A stretch of DNA of 64,000 nucleotides, from NCBI GenBank assembly GCA_016861045.1, contig BOKP01000001.1, positions 995,529-1,059,528 of the forward strand. Direction: 5' to 3'. The notes beneath the pieces were generated by a model. It saw only the letters and a program-made list of their open reading frames with translations, did no database searches and had not been told where the DNA came from. The translations under genes were made by a program, and so were the position numbers. Source of the DNA: Actinomycetes bacterium (lineage in GTDB: Bacteria; Actinomycetota; Thermoleophilia; Solirubrobacterales; 70-9). Numbering within the stretch: position 1 is the stretch's first letter; each line of letters starts with the position of its first letter. Shown piece by piece: positions 48,943 through 57,417 of this stretch.

Positions 48943-49692
48943 ATGAGCGCGCGAAGCGCATTTCCGATTACAGGCCGTGACGCACCGGAGTACGTTGCCG
49001 CTGCCGCCGACGGCAGCAGCGCAGTCCGTGATTGGGAGATCGTCCGATGGATCGGCCGGATGGGGGCGGTGACGGTCGATCAGATCCGCGCCCGCTTCGG
49101 CCTGGGCCGAACCGCCGGGTACCGGCGGGTGGCGGCCTGTGCGAGCGCCGGATTGGTGGAGCGGGTCGAGACGCTCCGCGGCCAGCCGTCGCTGATCCGC
49201 GCAACCAAGGCCGGCCTTCGCTTCACTGGACTGGAGCTGCGGATCGCGCAGGTACGGCCCGAGCTCGTCGGGCACTGGATCGCCTGCGGGGATGTGGCGC
49301 TCGCGCTCGAGCGGGAGTTCGGTGCCGCCGCCGTTGTGAGCGAGCGCGAGATCAGGGTGGTCGAGGCCGATACCACGCGTCCTCTGGCCAGCGCGATCGT
49401 GGGGGAGCGGCCCGACGGCACGGAGATCCGCCACCGCGCCGACCTGGCTGTACTTCGTAAGGGGGAGACCGTGGCGATCGAGGTCGAGCTGACCGCGAAG
49501 GCCCCGCGGCGCCTTGAGGCGATCGTCAGGGCCTGGCGACGAGCGCGCTGGGTGGCGGGAGTGCGTTACTACGTTGCGGCCGGGGTCGCGGGCGCCGTTG
49601 AGCGGGCGATCGCGCGGACCCACGCGGCGGATCGCGTCGACGTCCACGCGGGGCTTCCTCCGGCGTCTCACCATCGGGAGGGGGAGGGATAG
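48943..49692 (+). CDS. Winged-helix plus nuclease-like protein (replication-relaxation type)
   Basis: A 249-aa protein. Residues 28-95 form a winged helix-turn-helix (WEIVRWIGRMGAVTVDQIRARFGLGRTAGYRRVAACASAGLVERV in parts). The C-terminal half has HRADLAVLRKGETVAIEVELTAK, with the Asp ... Glu-Val-Glu ... Lys layout of a PD-(D/E)xK nuclease core. This matches the replication-relaxation-type proteins of actinobacterial integrative elements, proposed to act in plasmid or element replication. Its TAG overlaps the GTG of the excisionase-like gene by one base, so both form a module. Confidence 0.65.
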   Translation: MSARSAFPITGRDAPEYVAAAADGSSAVRDWEIVRWIGRMGAVTVDQIRARFGLGRTAGYRRVAACASAGLVERVETLRGQPSLIRATKAGLRFTGLELRIAQVRPELVGHWIACGDVALALEREFGAAAVVSEREIRVVEADTTRPLASAIVGERPDGTEIRHRADLAVLRKGETVAIEVELTAKAPRRLEAIVRAWRRARWVAGVRYYVAAGVAGAVERAIARTHAADRVDVHAGLPPASHHREGEG

Positions 49693-49925
49693 TGGCTGGC
49701 GGATCGCTGCTGACGGCGGCGGAGGTTGCCCAGCTGCTCGGAGTCCCGGTCAGCTGGGTGTATGAGCAGTCACGTCGGGGATTGATCCCGACCGTGACCC
49801 TCGGTCGCTACCGGCGGTACCGGCTCGAAGCGATCGAAACGTGGATAGAGGAGATCGAGGCCGGCGGGTCGGCCGGGCGCATCCTTGAACGGCGGAATGG
49901 AACACGCCGGACGGTGGTTCGGTAG
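49692..49925 (+). CDS. Excisionase-like helix-turn-helix protein
   Basis: A 77-aa MerR/Xis-type DNA-binding protein: LLTAAEVAQLLGVPVSWVYEQSRRGLIPTVTLGRYRRYRLEAIETWIEE in parts, the classic AlpA/excisionase pattern. The GTG start shares one base with the upstream stop. In comparable elements an integrase follows the excisionase gene; here the next gene is the TIR-like protein on the other strand, so the native integrase seems to have been lost or replaced. Confidence 0.85.
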   Translation: MAGGSLLTAAEVAQLLGVPVSWVYEQSRRGLIPTVTLGRYRRYRLEAIETWIEEIEAGGSAGRILERRNGTRRTVVR

Positions 49926-49979
49926 CCCTCGGGGCCACTCGATCCACGCGCGCCTCGATCCGCTAGAGGCGAAGGGGCG

Positions 49980-51368
49980 CTAAACCGGCTCGGCCCCCTG
50001 GACGGTGTCGGGTCCATCGCCTTCCTCCTCGAACCGCCGCAGGTCCGGCTCGCGGGACGGGTCCGTGGGGTCATCGACCTCCGTCGAGCCGCTCACGCTC
50101 GCGACGGTCACCGGCGAACGCCACCGGGCAAGGGTCGCCAAGGAGGTCTCGTCGAGTTCGAACCTCGGAACGTCATCCCCGGGGGGCGCATCGTCAAGCA
50201 GTTTCGCGTAGTCCCGGCGCTTTCGGCTTATCTCGTCTCGGTAGTCATGCAGCGCATTCCTGCGCAGGATCGCGTGGCTAGCGAGGTGGGCGCCACTGTG
50301 CGTCGCTCCCCGCGAGGCCATCTCCCCGCTGCGTTGGCTCATCTCGGCCGAGAGTTGCCGATCGCGATCAGCGATCCAGCGGCGGGCATCGTCCTGAAGG
50401 TACCCGACCTCACGAGCCACGGTCCTGCCGCTCCTCCGCCGAGGAACTGCACGGGGTGCGCCACCCACGGAGGCAGCGCTTGGGAACTGGCTCGGGTCGT
50501 CCCAGCCGTCCGCCGCCCTGTCCACGTCGCAGCCCGCCGTCTCCAGGCGCTGGGCAAGGCTTCGCAGTTGCGCTGCGCTGCCGTTTAGCCGCACGGCGTG
50601 GCGTCCACCGAGGTCCGTGAAGGGCCGGAGCCGGCCAAGCTCAACAAGGACTGTGGCGTTTGGGTGGCTGGCGAGGGCCATCCCGGCTTCGAACAAGACA
50701 TTCGGTCGCGCCTGCGGAGTGAGGTCTCGCTCATCGTCCTCATCCTCCGGTTGCAGGAAATCGTCCCGGAGCTTCGCTTCGTCATCCGGCGTGAACAGGA
50801 CTACCACGGCCTTCGCGGTCCCGAACGCCTCGGTCAGGACATCCCCGACGAAGGGAGCCGCCGACTCGGTGAGGGACACCAACTCGTCCCAGTCGAGAGG
50901 GCGGAGGCCGATGCCCTTAAGGAAGCTGAACATCGCCGCGCTCGCTTCGGCGTTCCTGCCATGGACGACCATCACGACCTTGGGATCTGCCGCTTGACCG
51001 AGCTCGTCCGAGGAGCCCGCTCGGCTCCCTTCCTCTGGTCTCGGTCCCGGTGACTCCGGCGGGCTCGGAGGTTGATCCTCCTCGGTGCTGCGCTCGTCAA
51101 ACGCCGAGGACGCACTCGCCGGGATGAAGAAGTTGAACCCGCTCCCCTCGCGGTGGTGCGAGGTCACCCGGATCAGACCCGCGTCGTCCAAGGCGATTAC
51201 GTCCTCGTAGAGAACGTCGAGTTCCAAGCCGTTGCCCTGGATGCTGTCGCCGCCGAACGTGCGCAGGAACATGAACTCCTCTCGGTCCTCGCGCGAGGGC
51301 AATGCGGCGACCGCGTCGCGGAGGGCGGTGAACAGCGCTTCCTGTTCGGGTTCAAGGTCGATCGCCAT
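49980..51368 (-). CDS. TIR-like nucleotide-binding protein, candidate defence effector
   Basis: A 462-aa protein in three parts. Residues 1-90 (EQEALFTALRDAVAAL, YEDVIALDDAGLIRVTSHH) look like a small helical/winged domain. After a Pro/Glu-rich linker comes a TIR-like domain (PF10137 type, about 130-285): VVMVVHGRNAEASAAMFSFL, GTAKAVVVLFTPDDEA and RPNVLFEAGMALASHP with a conserved-looking Glu227 where TIR NADases keep their catalytic Glu. The C-terminal 170 residues are helical and charged. Such TIRs often deplete NAD+ in anti-phage responses. Alone beside the tRNA end of the island, so island cargo. ATG 51366-51368. Confidence 0.75.
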   Translation of the reverse strand: MAIDLEPEQEALFTALRDAVAALPSREDREEFMFLRTFGGDSIQGNGLELDVLYEDVIALDDAGLIRVTSHHREGSGFNFFIPASASSAFDERSTEEDQPPSPPESPGPRPEEGSRAGSSDELGQAADPKVVMVVHGRNAEASAAMFSFLKGIGLRPLDWDELVSLTESAAPFVGDVLTEAFGTAKAVVVLFTPDDEAKLRDDFLQPEDEDDERDLTPQARPNVLFEAGMALASHPNATVLVELGRLRPFTDLGGRHAVRLNGSAAQLRSLAQRLETAGCDVDRAADGWDDPSQFPSAASVGGAPRAVPRRRSGRTVAREVGYLQDDARRWIADRDRQLSAEMSQRSGEMASRGATHSGAHLASHAILRRNALHDYRDEISRKRRDYAKLLDDAPPGDDVPRFELDETSLATLARWRSPVTVASVSGSTEVDDPTDPSREPDLRRFEEEGDGPDTVQGAEPV

Positions 51369-51382
51369 GGGCCGCGAGGTTT

Positions 51383-51409
51383 ACCAGGGGCGTCGACTGA
51401 CCAGGGGCG
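51383..51409. repeat. Two 10-bp direct repeats near the island end
   Basis: ACCAGGGGCG occurs at 51383-51392 and 51400-51409, between the TIR-like gene and the tRNA. Paired repeats near an att site can be excisionase or integrase arm sites; here they may also serve the TIR gene promoter. Confidence 0.4.
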
Positions 51410-51584
51410 CGGTTCGGTCGGTGGGCTTCGCGGACGAGGGGTGGCCGTTCCACGGCGCCGCACACTCGCTCTCTGCCGCGCATGAGCGAGCGGGCGGAAG
51501 CCAACTTTTGGGACCTATTCGGGACTCATTACGTGGGTGTCCTGCCGCCATCGGTCCGTTATTTGGCTTGTTTACTCGGGTTTG

Positions 51585-51607
51585 GCGATGCCGGAGGAGA
51601 GACTCGA
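51585..51607. repeat. Island att repeat within tRNA-Met 3' end
   Basis: Identical over 23 bases to 38508-38530. It spans the tRNA 3' end (51589) through the T-loop on the complement strand, plus four bases beyond the tRNA. Confidence 0.85.
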
Positions 51608-51662
51608 ACTCCCGACACGCGGATTATGATTCCGCTGCTCTAACCAGCTGAGCTACTCCGGC
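51589..51662 (-). tRNA. tRNA-Met (anticodon CAU)
   Basis: 74 nt. The acceptor stem GCCGGAG pairs with CTCCGGC followed by discriminator A; the D-arm GCTC/GAGC, anticodon stem GCGGA/TCCGC with loop ATCATAA (anticodon CAT), and T-stem GGGAG/CTCTC with loop TTCGAGT all fold. CCA is not encoded. A lysidine-modified tRNA-Ile2 also has CAU, but the acceptor and arms look like elongator Met. The 3' end is the island's attachment site. Confidence 0.92.
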
Positions 51663-51825
51663 GGGAGGACGGGAATCTTAGTGGCCGGGGCTCGCCGTGG
51701 AGGCCGGAACGGCAGGCCTTGCCGAGGCAGCGCCGGCGTCCTCCGGGGGGGGGTCTCTGCCGTCTGCAGGGCTCGGGGTGGGGCGGCAGGAGGGAGACGG
51801 GGGGCGATCTGAGAGGCTGCGAGGC

Positions 51826-52926
51826 GTGAGCACGGTCCTCGCCTGGGATGAGCGCTGCCTCGGCCATGAGAACGGGTCGATGCTGGTTCGGAGACCGGCG
51901 ATGGATTGGCTCGACGTGCCGCACTTCGAGCGGCCCGAGCGGCAGGCGCGGACGATCCTGGTGCTCGAGCGGGCCGGGGTGCTGGACGCGCTGCGACGGC
52001 TCGACTCCCGACCGGCGACGCGGGAGGAGCTCGAGCTCGTCCACGAGCCGGCGATGATCGACGCGTTGGAGCGTGCCTGTGCCGGGGGCCGGTTCGCGAC
52101 GGTCGGCTCCGAGGCCCGCGTCGGGCCCGGCTCCTGGGAGCCGGCGCTGCTCGCCGCCGGCAACCTGCTCGCCGTGACCGACGCGGTGCTCGACGGCGCC
52201 GCCGGCAACGGCTTCGCGATCGTCCGCCCGCCCGGCCATCACGCGACCGCGAGCGAGCCGATGGGCTTCTGCCTGTTCAACAACGTCGCGATCGCCGCCC
52301 GCCACGCGCAGCGCCGCGACGGGGTCGAGCGGGTCGCGATCGTCGACTGGGACGTCCACCACGGCAACGGCACCGAGACGATCTTCTGGTCCGATCCCTC
52401 GGTCCTGCTCGTCTCCCTGCACCAGGACGACCTCTATCCGGTCGGCCGCGGCCGGGCCGGCGATCGCGGCGCCGGGGCGGGGGAGGGCGCGACGGTCAAC
52501 GTGCCGCTGCCGGCGGGCGCCGGCGATGCGGGCTACGCCTACGCGTTCGAGCGGGTCGTCGCGCCGGCGCTCCGGGCCTTCGGCCCCGACCTGCTGTTCG
52601 TCTCCGCCGGGCAGGACCCGGCCGCATCCGACCCGCTCGGCCGGATGAGCATGACGGCCGAGGGCTTCCGCGAGCTGACCGGGCGGGCGCTGGCGCTCGC
52701 CGCCGAGCTCTGCGGCGGCCGGCTCGTCGTCACGCAGGAGGGCGGCTACAGCCTCGAGCAGCTCCCGTTCTGCAACCTCGCGATCGTCGAGCGGCTCGCC
52801 GGCCTCGATCCGGCTTTCGCCACCGACCCGCTCGAGCTCGACGTCCCCCGCGGGCTCCGTGACTTCGAGCGCGCCGCGGTCGATGCGATCGCCGAAGCGC
52901 TTGCCCTGAGAAGCAAGTCGGACTAA
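51826..52926 (+). CDS. Histone deacetylase-superfamily hydrolase
   Basis: A 366-aa zinc-dependent deacetylase-fold protein. The charge-relay His pair is in [25 protein letters not shown]; the Zn ligands appear in [16 protein letters not shown] and in [15 protein letters not shown]; the late motif [11 protein letters not shown] carries the transition-state Gly/Tyr. Bacterial members deacetylate polyamines or small molecules. The region N-terminal of GTG 51826 in the same frame is Gly/Arg-rich and is excluded. It is the first chromosomal gene after the tRNA. Confidence 0.9.
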   Translation: MSTVLAWDERCLGHENGSMLVRRPAMDWLDVPHFERPERQARTILVLERAGVLDALRRLDSRPATREELELVHEPAMIDALERACAGGRFATVGSEARVGPGSWEPALLAAGNLLAVTDAVLDGAAGNGFAIVRPPGHHATASEPMGFCLFNNVAIAARHAQRRDGVERVAIVDWDVHHGNGTETIFWSDPSVLLVSLHQDDLYPVGRGRAGDRGAGAGEGATVNVPLPAGAGDAGYAYAFERVVAPALRAFGPDLLFVSAGQDPAASDPLGRMSMTAEGFRELTGRALALAAELCGGRLVVTQEGGYSLEQLPFCNLAIVERLAGLDPAFATDPLELDVPRGLRDFERAAVDAIAEALALRSKSD

Positions 52927-52969
52927 GCTGGCGGGGCCACGGCTCGTCAGCCGGGTGCTGGTGGGCCGG

Positions 52970-52990
52970 GCGCCCCCTTCGGGAGGGCGC
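52970..52990 (+). promoter_or_regulatory. GC hairpin between the deacetylase and secreted-protein genes
   Basis: GCGCCC (52970-52975) pairs with GGGCGC (52985-52990), with CC/GG continuing inside a TTC loop. It lies 44 bases after the deacetylase stop and 47 before the next start: a terminator or a leader hairpin. Confidence 0.45.
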
Positions 52991-53036
52991 TGTGGGGTCG
53001 CGATCGCGGCCGCCCGAGCGACAAGGAGGTTGACCG

Positions 53037-54503
53037 ATGATCAAGGAATGGATCAGCGCCGATCGTTCCCCGACGCCTACCCGCACCGGAGCCGGAGGGG
53101 CAACCCTCCTCAGGAGGGTGGCGACCGTTGCCGCGGCGGCGATCGCATCGACGCTCCTCGCGGCGTCCGCGGAGGCTGCATCGTGGATCAGGGTCACCAG
53201 CGAGCCGCAGCCCCACAACACGAGCGAGGTCGGCCTCGAACGGACGGCCGACGGCGTGCTCCACGTGCTCTGGTCGCGCGACTCGGGCGCGAGCGAGCAG
53301 GTCATGCACAGCGCGATCTCGGCGAGCGGGAAGACCGTCTCGGGGCCGCAGCAGGTCGCGACGACCCCGAACTTCGTCAACTCCAGCGTCGATCTCGTCG
53401 CCGGGCCGGGGGGTGGGTTGCGCGCGTTCTTCGCCGGCGTCTTCCCGAGCGTCTCGAACAACGCGATCAGGACGGCCACGGCGGGGAGCACGGGCACGGT
53501 GTGGTCCGCCAGCGCGACGGCGTCGGCGCTCTCGGGGTCGACGAATGCGAGCGCGGGCGCCGGGATCGGCGCGGTCGACGACGGCGGGACTCCGTGGTCG
53601 GCCTGGGGTGACTCGAGCCCCAGCGGCGGCGGGCTCCACGTCGGCGTCAACCCCGCCGGCGCGGATCTGGCGTTCAGCCCGTCCTGCTGCGAGCGCGACC
53701 CGAACCTCGCGGTCGATGCCAGCACCGGGCTGGTGGCTGTCGGCTGGAACCGCCTGAACCAGGGGGCGAACGCGCTGCAGGTCCTCGTCCCGTTCGTCAG
53801 CCCGGTCGAGAACGCCCCGAACTCCGGTGCGGTCTGGCTGCAGCAGCGGATCGGGTTGACCGGGCGGATCGGGGCCGGCGGCATCTACGCCGCATATGGC
53901 TCGGGAAGCAACCAGTTCAACGCACGCCCGGCCCTGTGGCGCATCGGGTCTTCCGGCGCGAACGTGGTCAAGACGCGGCGCGACGCCGAGCACACGACGC
54001 TCGCGCCCGCCCCGGGCGGGCGCCTTTGGGTCGCCTGGGAGGGCAAGGACCGCGGCAACCGGATCTTCGCCACGCGGACGAATCCCGCGGCGACCAGGTT
54101 CGGCGCGATCGTCGCGACGAAGCCGCCCCCGGGGACCGACGCGATCCATCGGCTGAACGTCGAGGGCTCCCGCGGCCCCCTGGACGTGGTTGCGCTCGCC
54201 GATCGGGGCGGGGGCGACATCGCCCACTGGACCGCTCGGCTCCGGCCCGGCCTGACCCTTGCGGCGAAGCCGAAGAAGGTCGCGGCCGGCAAGAAGGTCA
54301 CGTTCACCGTCAGCGATGCGGGCATGCCGGTGCAGGGCGCGAAGGTCGAGCTGAGCCTCGGGGGCAAGCAGCCGGCGAAGCAGACGAACGCCAAGGGCAA
54401 GGCCAAGATCAAGGTCCCCGGCTCGACCAAGCCCGGTCGTTACGAAGCGATCGCGGGCAAGGGCGGCTACGAGTCCGCGCAGCTGAAGATCCGGGTGAAG
54501 TAG
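53037..54503 (+). CDS. Secreted beta-propeller-like protein with Ig-like C-terminal domain
   Basis: A 488-aa exported protein. A long basic N-terminus leads to a hydrophobic core VATVAAAAIASTLLAASAEA and a likely cleavage at AEA-ASW. The mature part has repeated short strands (GLERTADGVLHVLWSRD, SVDLVAGPGGGLRAFFAG, GGTPWSAWGDSS, DPNLAVDASTGLVAVGWNRL, AEHTTLAPAPGGRLWVAWEGK) like an exo-sialidase/propeller, without a catalytic motif I can name. The last 80 residues (AKPKKVAAGKKVTFTVSDAGMPVQGAKVEL) resemble an Ig-like module. ACAAGGAGG precedes ATG 53037. Confidence 0.7.
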   Translation: MIKEWISADRSPTPTRTGAGGATLLRRVATVAAAAIASTLLAASAEAASWIRVTSEPQPHNTSEVGLERTADGVLHVLWSRDSGASEQVMHSAISASGKTVSGPQQVATTPNFVNSSVDLVAGPGGGLRAFFAGVFPSVSNNAIRTATAGSTGTVWSASATASALSGSTNASAGAGIGAVDDGGTPWSAWGDSSPSGGGLHVGVNPAGADLAFSPSCCERDPNLAVDASTGLVAVGWNRLNQGANALQVLVPFVSPVENAPNSGAVWLQQRIGLTGRIGAGGIYAAYGSGSNQFNARPALWRIGSSGANVVKTRRDAEHTTLAPAPGGRLWVAWEGKDRGNRIFATRTNPAATRFGAIVATKPPPGTDAIHRLNVEGSRGPLDVVALADRGGGDIAHWTARLRPGLTLAAKPKKVAAGKKVTFTVSDAGMPVQGAKVELSLGGKQPAKQTNAKGKAKIKVPGSTKPGRYEAIAGKGGYESAQLKIRVK

Positions 54504-54707
54504 GTCCGATCCCGGCCGGCGACATCCTCGCCGCCCGGTGTGCCGCTTTGAGCGGTCTCGTCGTGGGCCCGGTCGCCCGCATCGCCCGCCTTCGCCGCCG
54601 TGCAGGCGTTCGCGCGGGCGCCGGCCGGACCGATCGTCCGGCGGAGCGGCCGCCATAGCCCCCGAGCACTGGCGGCTCGTCGAGGCGAACGGTCCGCTCG
54701 CGGCCCC

Positions 54708-54995
54708 TCAGGTCGCGATCTCGTAGGCCGGTTCCGCCATTCCGTTGTCGGACGGAGTCATCCCGACGAGCCGCATCGGCGCCACCGCCCCGGCGAACAG
54801 CGGGAGCCCGGCGCCGAGCACAGCCGGGACGATCGTCACCCGGACGACGTCGAGCAGGTCGGCCTCGAGGTACTGGGAGGCGACGTTGCCGCCGCCGACG
54901 AGCCAGACGTCGCGCCCCGCGGCCGCCTCGGCGGCCTCCTCGTGGATGGCGCCGATCGGCCCGGAGGCGAACCGCGGGCCAGCGGGCGCTCGGCG
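54708..54995 (-). pseudogene. Dihydrofolate reductase-family C-terminal remnant
   Basis: From about 54977 to the TGA at 54708-54710 the frame reads PRFASGPIGAIHEEAAEAA, then GRDVWLVGGGNVASQYLEADLLDVVRVTIVP and LGAGLPLFAGAVAPMRLVG in parts, the second half of a RibD/DHFR-like protein with its GGGNVASQ nucleotide loop. DAERPLARG just upstream is family-like but in another frame. The N-terminal half is missing where the secreted hydrolase gene ends, so this is a deletion relic of about 90 codons. Confidence 0.7.
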
Positions 54996-57275
54996 TCAGC
55001 TCCGACTCGCCCCAGCCCCGGGCTCGGGCTTGACCCGGAAGCGCTTCGACGCGGGCGACGACACGTTGCCGTCGCCGTCGGTAGCCCGGACGCGGAACGC
55101 GTGGGCGCCGCGGCCGATTCCGCGGTAGCGGACCGGAGATCGGCAGCGCCTCCACCTGCCGTCGTCGATGCGGCAGTCGAAGCGGGCGATCCCGGAGCCG
55201 CCGCGGTCGTGGCCGCCGAAGCGCACCTTCACCCTGGCCCTCCGCGCCCGGCCGCGCCCGCTTCCGCGCCGGCGCTTGCCGGCGACGGCGATCCGCTTCA
55301 CCTTCGCGGTTGGGACGTCGAAGTCGGGGGCTCGGGCGGTCGTCTCGCCGCCGAACCCTGACGCGGGCTCATAGCCGTCGGGCAGGTACTGCCGCTTCGG
55401 CGCCGTGACGAGCCCGCCCGAGGCGCCCGGGCCTTCGAGCGTCGGAATCCGGATCTCGATGTCACGGACCTCGATCGGGTGCTGGGCGGCCGCATCCGGG
55501 GTTGCTGCGTTGAGGTGGCTGTAGGGGAAATCATCGGCCAGCAGCTCGACCTTGAGCCGGTGCCCGGGCTCGACCTGCCACCAGTTGGGATGAAGCTGCA
55601 GGACCTGAACCGCGCCGGGCGTCCCGACACCGGGGCGCAACAGGCCGCGCTGGACGAGCGTCTCGGTGCCGTCGGGAGCGACATCGAGCAGCCGGGCCGC
55701 GAGCTGGTCGCTCTGCCCGCCGACCTCGAGCCGCATCAGCAGCGTCGTCGAGCCGGAGAGGGTGTAGCCGCCGCCCGTCGCCGCCCTGGTCAGGAAGTTG
55801 GCCGTGGCCGGGTTGTTGGTCGCGTCGACCGAGGTGCACGGCCCGGTCGCGGTCGGAGCCGAGAAGTCGGCGCCGTTCAGGGCCCCGGTCGCGGCGATCG
55901 TCCGGTCGGCGTCCGTCCTGCGGATCCGGATCTCGCCGGGCGAGGCCTGGTCCCAGGAGCCGAACGCGTAGGGGCCGCCGGAGGGCGCCGAGCCCGGGCA
56001 GGTGAACCCGTAGACGGTGATGTCGGCCGGCGGGGGGGCGCCCGCGCGGCGATCGCGGACGTAGTGGTTCATCCAGGCGTGCTGTCGGGCGCGGAGCGCG
56101 GCGATCGCGTCCGCCTTGTCCTGGGAGCGGCGGTGGCCCATGTCCCCGAGCAGCATCGACACCGGCACCTCGGGGAAGTACGTACGGATCTTGTTGAAGA
56201 GCTTGATCGACTCGTCGCCGGGCACGAAGTCGTCGACGAGGCCGTCGGAGAGGATCATCGGCGCCGGCTCGATCGAGCGATCGACGTTGTAGGCGCCGTG
56301 GGTGGCGACGATGGCCTCGAGCGCCGGCTTCAGGGCGTCGTAGGGGCCGCTCGCGTTGGCTGCGCTCGCGAGCCCGAGGAGCTCGGGGCTGGGGTTCCCG
56401 ATCGTGTTGGTCCCGTCGAGGAAGCTGCCCATGAACCCGTTCATGACCGTGTACTTCTGGACGCCGACGCGGGCGTCGCCACCGGGCCCGAAGTACGGAG
56501 ACCAGGCGGCGTAATCGAGGAAGGCGCCGTTCGGCAGCTGCGTGTAGAGGATGTCGGAGCCGAGCTGGGCGGGCGCGGCCGCCGCGGTGTGGAGGGGGAT
56601 CCCTCCCGGGCTCGTCCACGGGACGTACTGACCGGCGAGATTCATGCTCATGTCGTTGAGGGCGCCGAGCGTGACCGAGGCGATCCCGCCGTAGGACCCG
56701 CCGCTCTGACCGATCCTGTCGGGGTCGGCGACCCCCTCGTCGACCAGCAACGAGATCAGGTACTGCGCGTCACGGATCTCGTAGCGGTAATCCATCAGCC
56801 TGATCTGGCCGTTCGCGCAGGTGCCCCAGGAAGGGACGCTGGCCCGCGCGGCCGCCGTTCCGCAACTGGCCCACCAGCCGCGGGCCTGCATCGTGAAGAC
56901 GGCGTAGCCGTCCTCGAGCCAATCCCGGGCGCGGCCCGAGCCGGCCTTCTGGCCGCTCCAGCCGTGGTAGAGCCCGATCAGCGGAAAGCCGCCGTCGGAG
57001 CCGGCGGCGGGCTCCGGCGGGAGGAAGACGCTGACGTCGATCGGGGTGCCGTCGAAGCTCTGGACGAGCGACGGGCTGCCCGTGCACCAGCGCTGGCCGT
57101 CGGCGACCCCGCCGGTCTGGACCGTGCACGCGACTGGCGAGCTTTCGACGGTCCCGGCCGGGCTGCCGGCACCGGTGAACACCTCGGTGATCGCCGCCCC
57201 GGCGGGCGCGGGCGCCGCCAGCAGCGAGGCGAGCGCCGCCGCGATGACGATCCCCGTCGTGGTCCTCCAGATCAC
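54996..57275 (-). CDS. Secreted CocE/S15-family alpha/beta hydrolase
   Basis: A 759-aa exported hydrolase. Signal peptide: VIWRTTTGIVIAAALASLLAAPAPAGA. The alpha/beta core has DRIGQSGGSYGGIASV (nucleophile Ser), DGLVDDFVPGDESI (acid) and MLLGDMGHRRSQDK (His), and the C-terminal jelly-roll LLMRLEVGGQSDQLAARLLDV and WWQVEPGHRLKVELLADDFP is the X-Pro dipeptidyl-peptidase/CocE domain. The last 130 residues add a basic linker and an Ig-like end (GGSGIARFDCRIDDG, AHAFRVRATDGDGN). Substrate could be proline peptides or esters. Start: GTG 57273-57275 behind AAGGAGGG; upstream frame to 59447 is not coding. Confidence 0.85.
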   Translation of the reverse strand: MIWRTTTGIVIAAALASLLAAPAPAGAAITEVFTGAGSPAGTVESSPVACTVQTGGVADGQRWCTGSPSLVQSFDGTPIDVSVFLPPEPAAGSDGGFPLIGLYHGWSGQKAGSGRARDWLEDGYAVFTMQARGWWASCGTAAARASVPSWGTCANGQIRLMDYRYEIRDAQYLISLLVDEGVADPDRIGQSGGSYGGIASVTLGALNDMSMNLAGQYVPWTSPGGIPLHTAAAAPAQLGSDILYTQLPNGAFLDYAAWSPYFGPGGDARVGVQKYTVMNGFMGSFLDGTNTIGNPSPELLGLASAANASGPYDALKPALEAIVATHGAYNVDRSIEPAPMILSDGLVDDFVPGDESIKLFNKIRTYFPEVPVSMLLGDMGHRRSQDKADAIAALRARQHAWMNHYVRDRRAGAPPPADITVYGFTCPGSAPSGGPYAFGSWDQASPGEIRIRRTDADRTIAATGALNGADFSAPTATGPCTSVDATNNPATANFLTRAATGGGYTLSGSTTLLMRLEVGGQSDQLAARLLDVAPDGTETLVQRGLLRPGVGTPGAVQVLQLHPNWWQVEPGHRLKVELLADDFPYSHLNAATPDAAAQHPIEVRDIEIRIPTLEGPGASGGLVTAPKRQYLPDGYEPASGFGGETTARAPDFDVPTAKVKRIAVAGKRRRGSGRGRARRARVKVRFGGHDRGGSGIARFDCRIDDGRWRRCRSPVRYRGIGRGAHAFRVRATDGDGNVSSPASKRFRVKPEPGAGASRS

Positions 57276-57417
57276 GCTGACCCTCCTTGCCGCCGGTTCC
57301 GATCCGCCCCCATTCTGCAGACACCGGCGGCGTCGGGGAAGTTGCGCACCGCGGCGCGCTCGCGTCCGGGGCGGGCGCCGCGCGGTGCGCCGTTGCCGCG
57401 TTAGGGTCGGGCGACGA

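Larger units (their letters stand above)
38508..51607. mobile_element. Degraded integrative island in tRNA-Met (13.1 kb)
   Basis: A 23-bp perfect direct repeat bounds the segment: one copy at 51585-51607 is the 3' end of the intact tRNA-Met gene, the other at 38508-38530 is a stand-alone copy. That is the signature of integration by a tyrosine recombinase at a tRNA 3' end. Contents fit: two recombinase relics, an excisionase-like gene, a transposase, restriction-modification, TIR-like protein, and several orphans. Gene density is lower and frameshifts more common than in the flanks. Both integrases are broken, so it is probably no longer self-mobile. Confidence 0.8.

Noticed and set aside
49950-50300. 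A possible integrase after the excisionase gene
   Set aside because: No recombinase motifs appear there; the region encodes the end of the TIR-like gene on the other strand.
51589-51662. tRNA-Ile2 (lysidine CAU) instead of tRNA-Met
   Set aside because: Both have CAU; the arms look like an elongator Met, though I cannot exclude Ile2 without comparison.
52927-53036. A riboswitch in the leader of the secreted propeller-like protein
   Set aside because: Only one strong hairpin is evident and it matches no riboswitch pattern I know; recorded as a hairpin.
54504-54707. A gene between the secreted protein and the DHFR remnant
   Set aside because: Only Arg/Pro-rich frames without motifs; a small GGAC/GTCC hairpin is there but is too weak to call.
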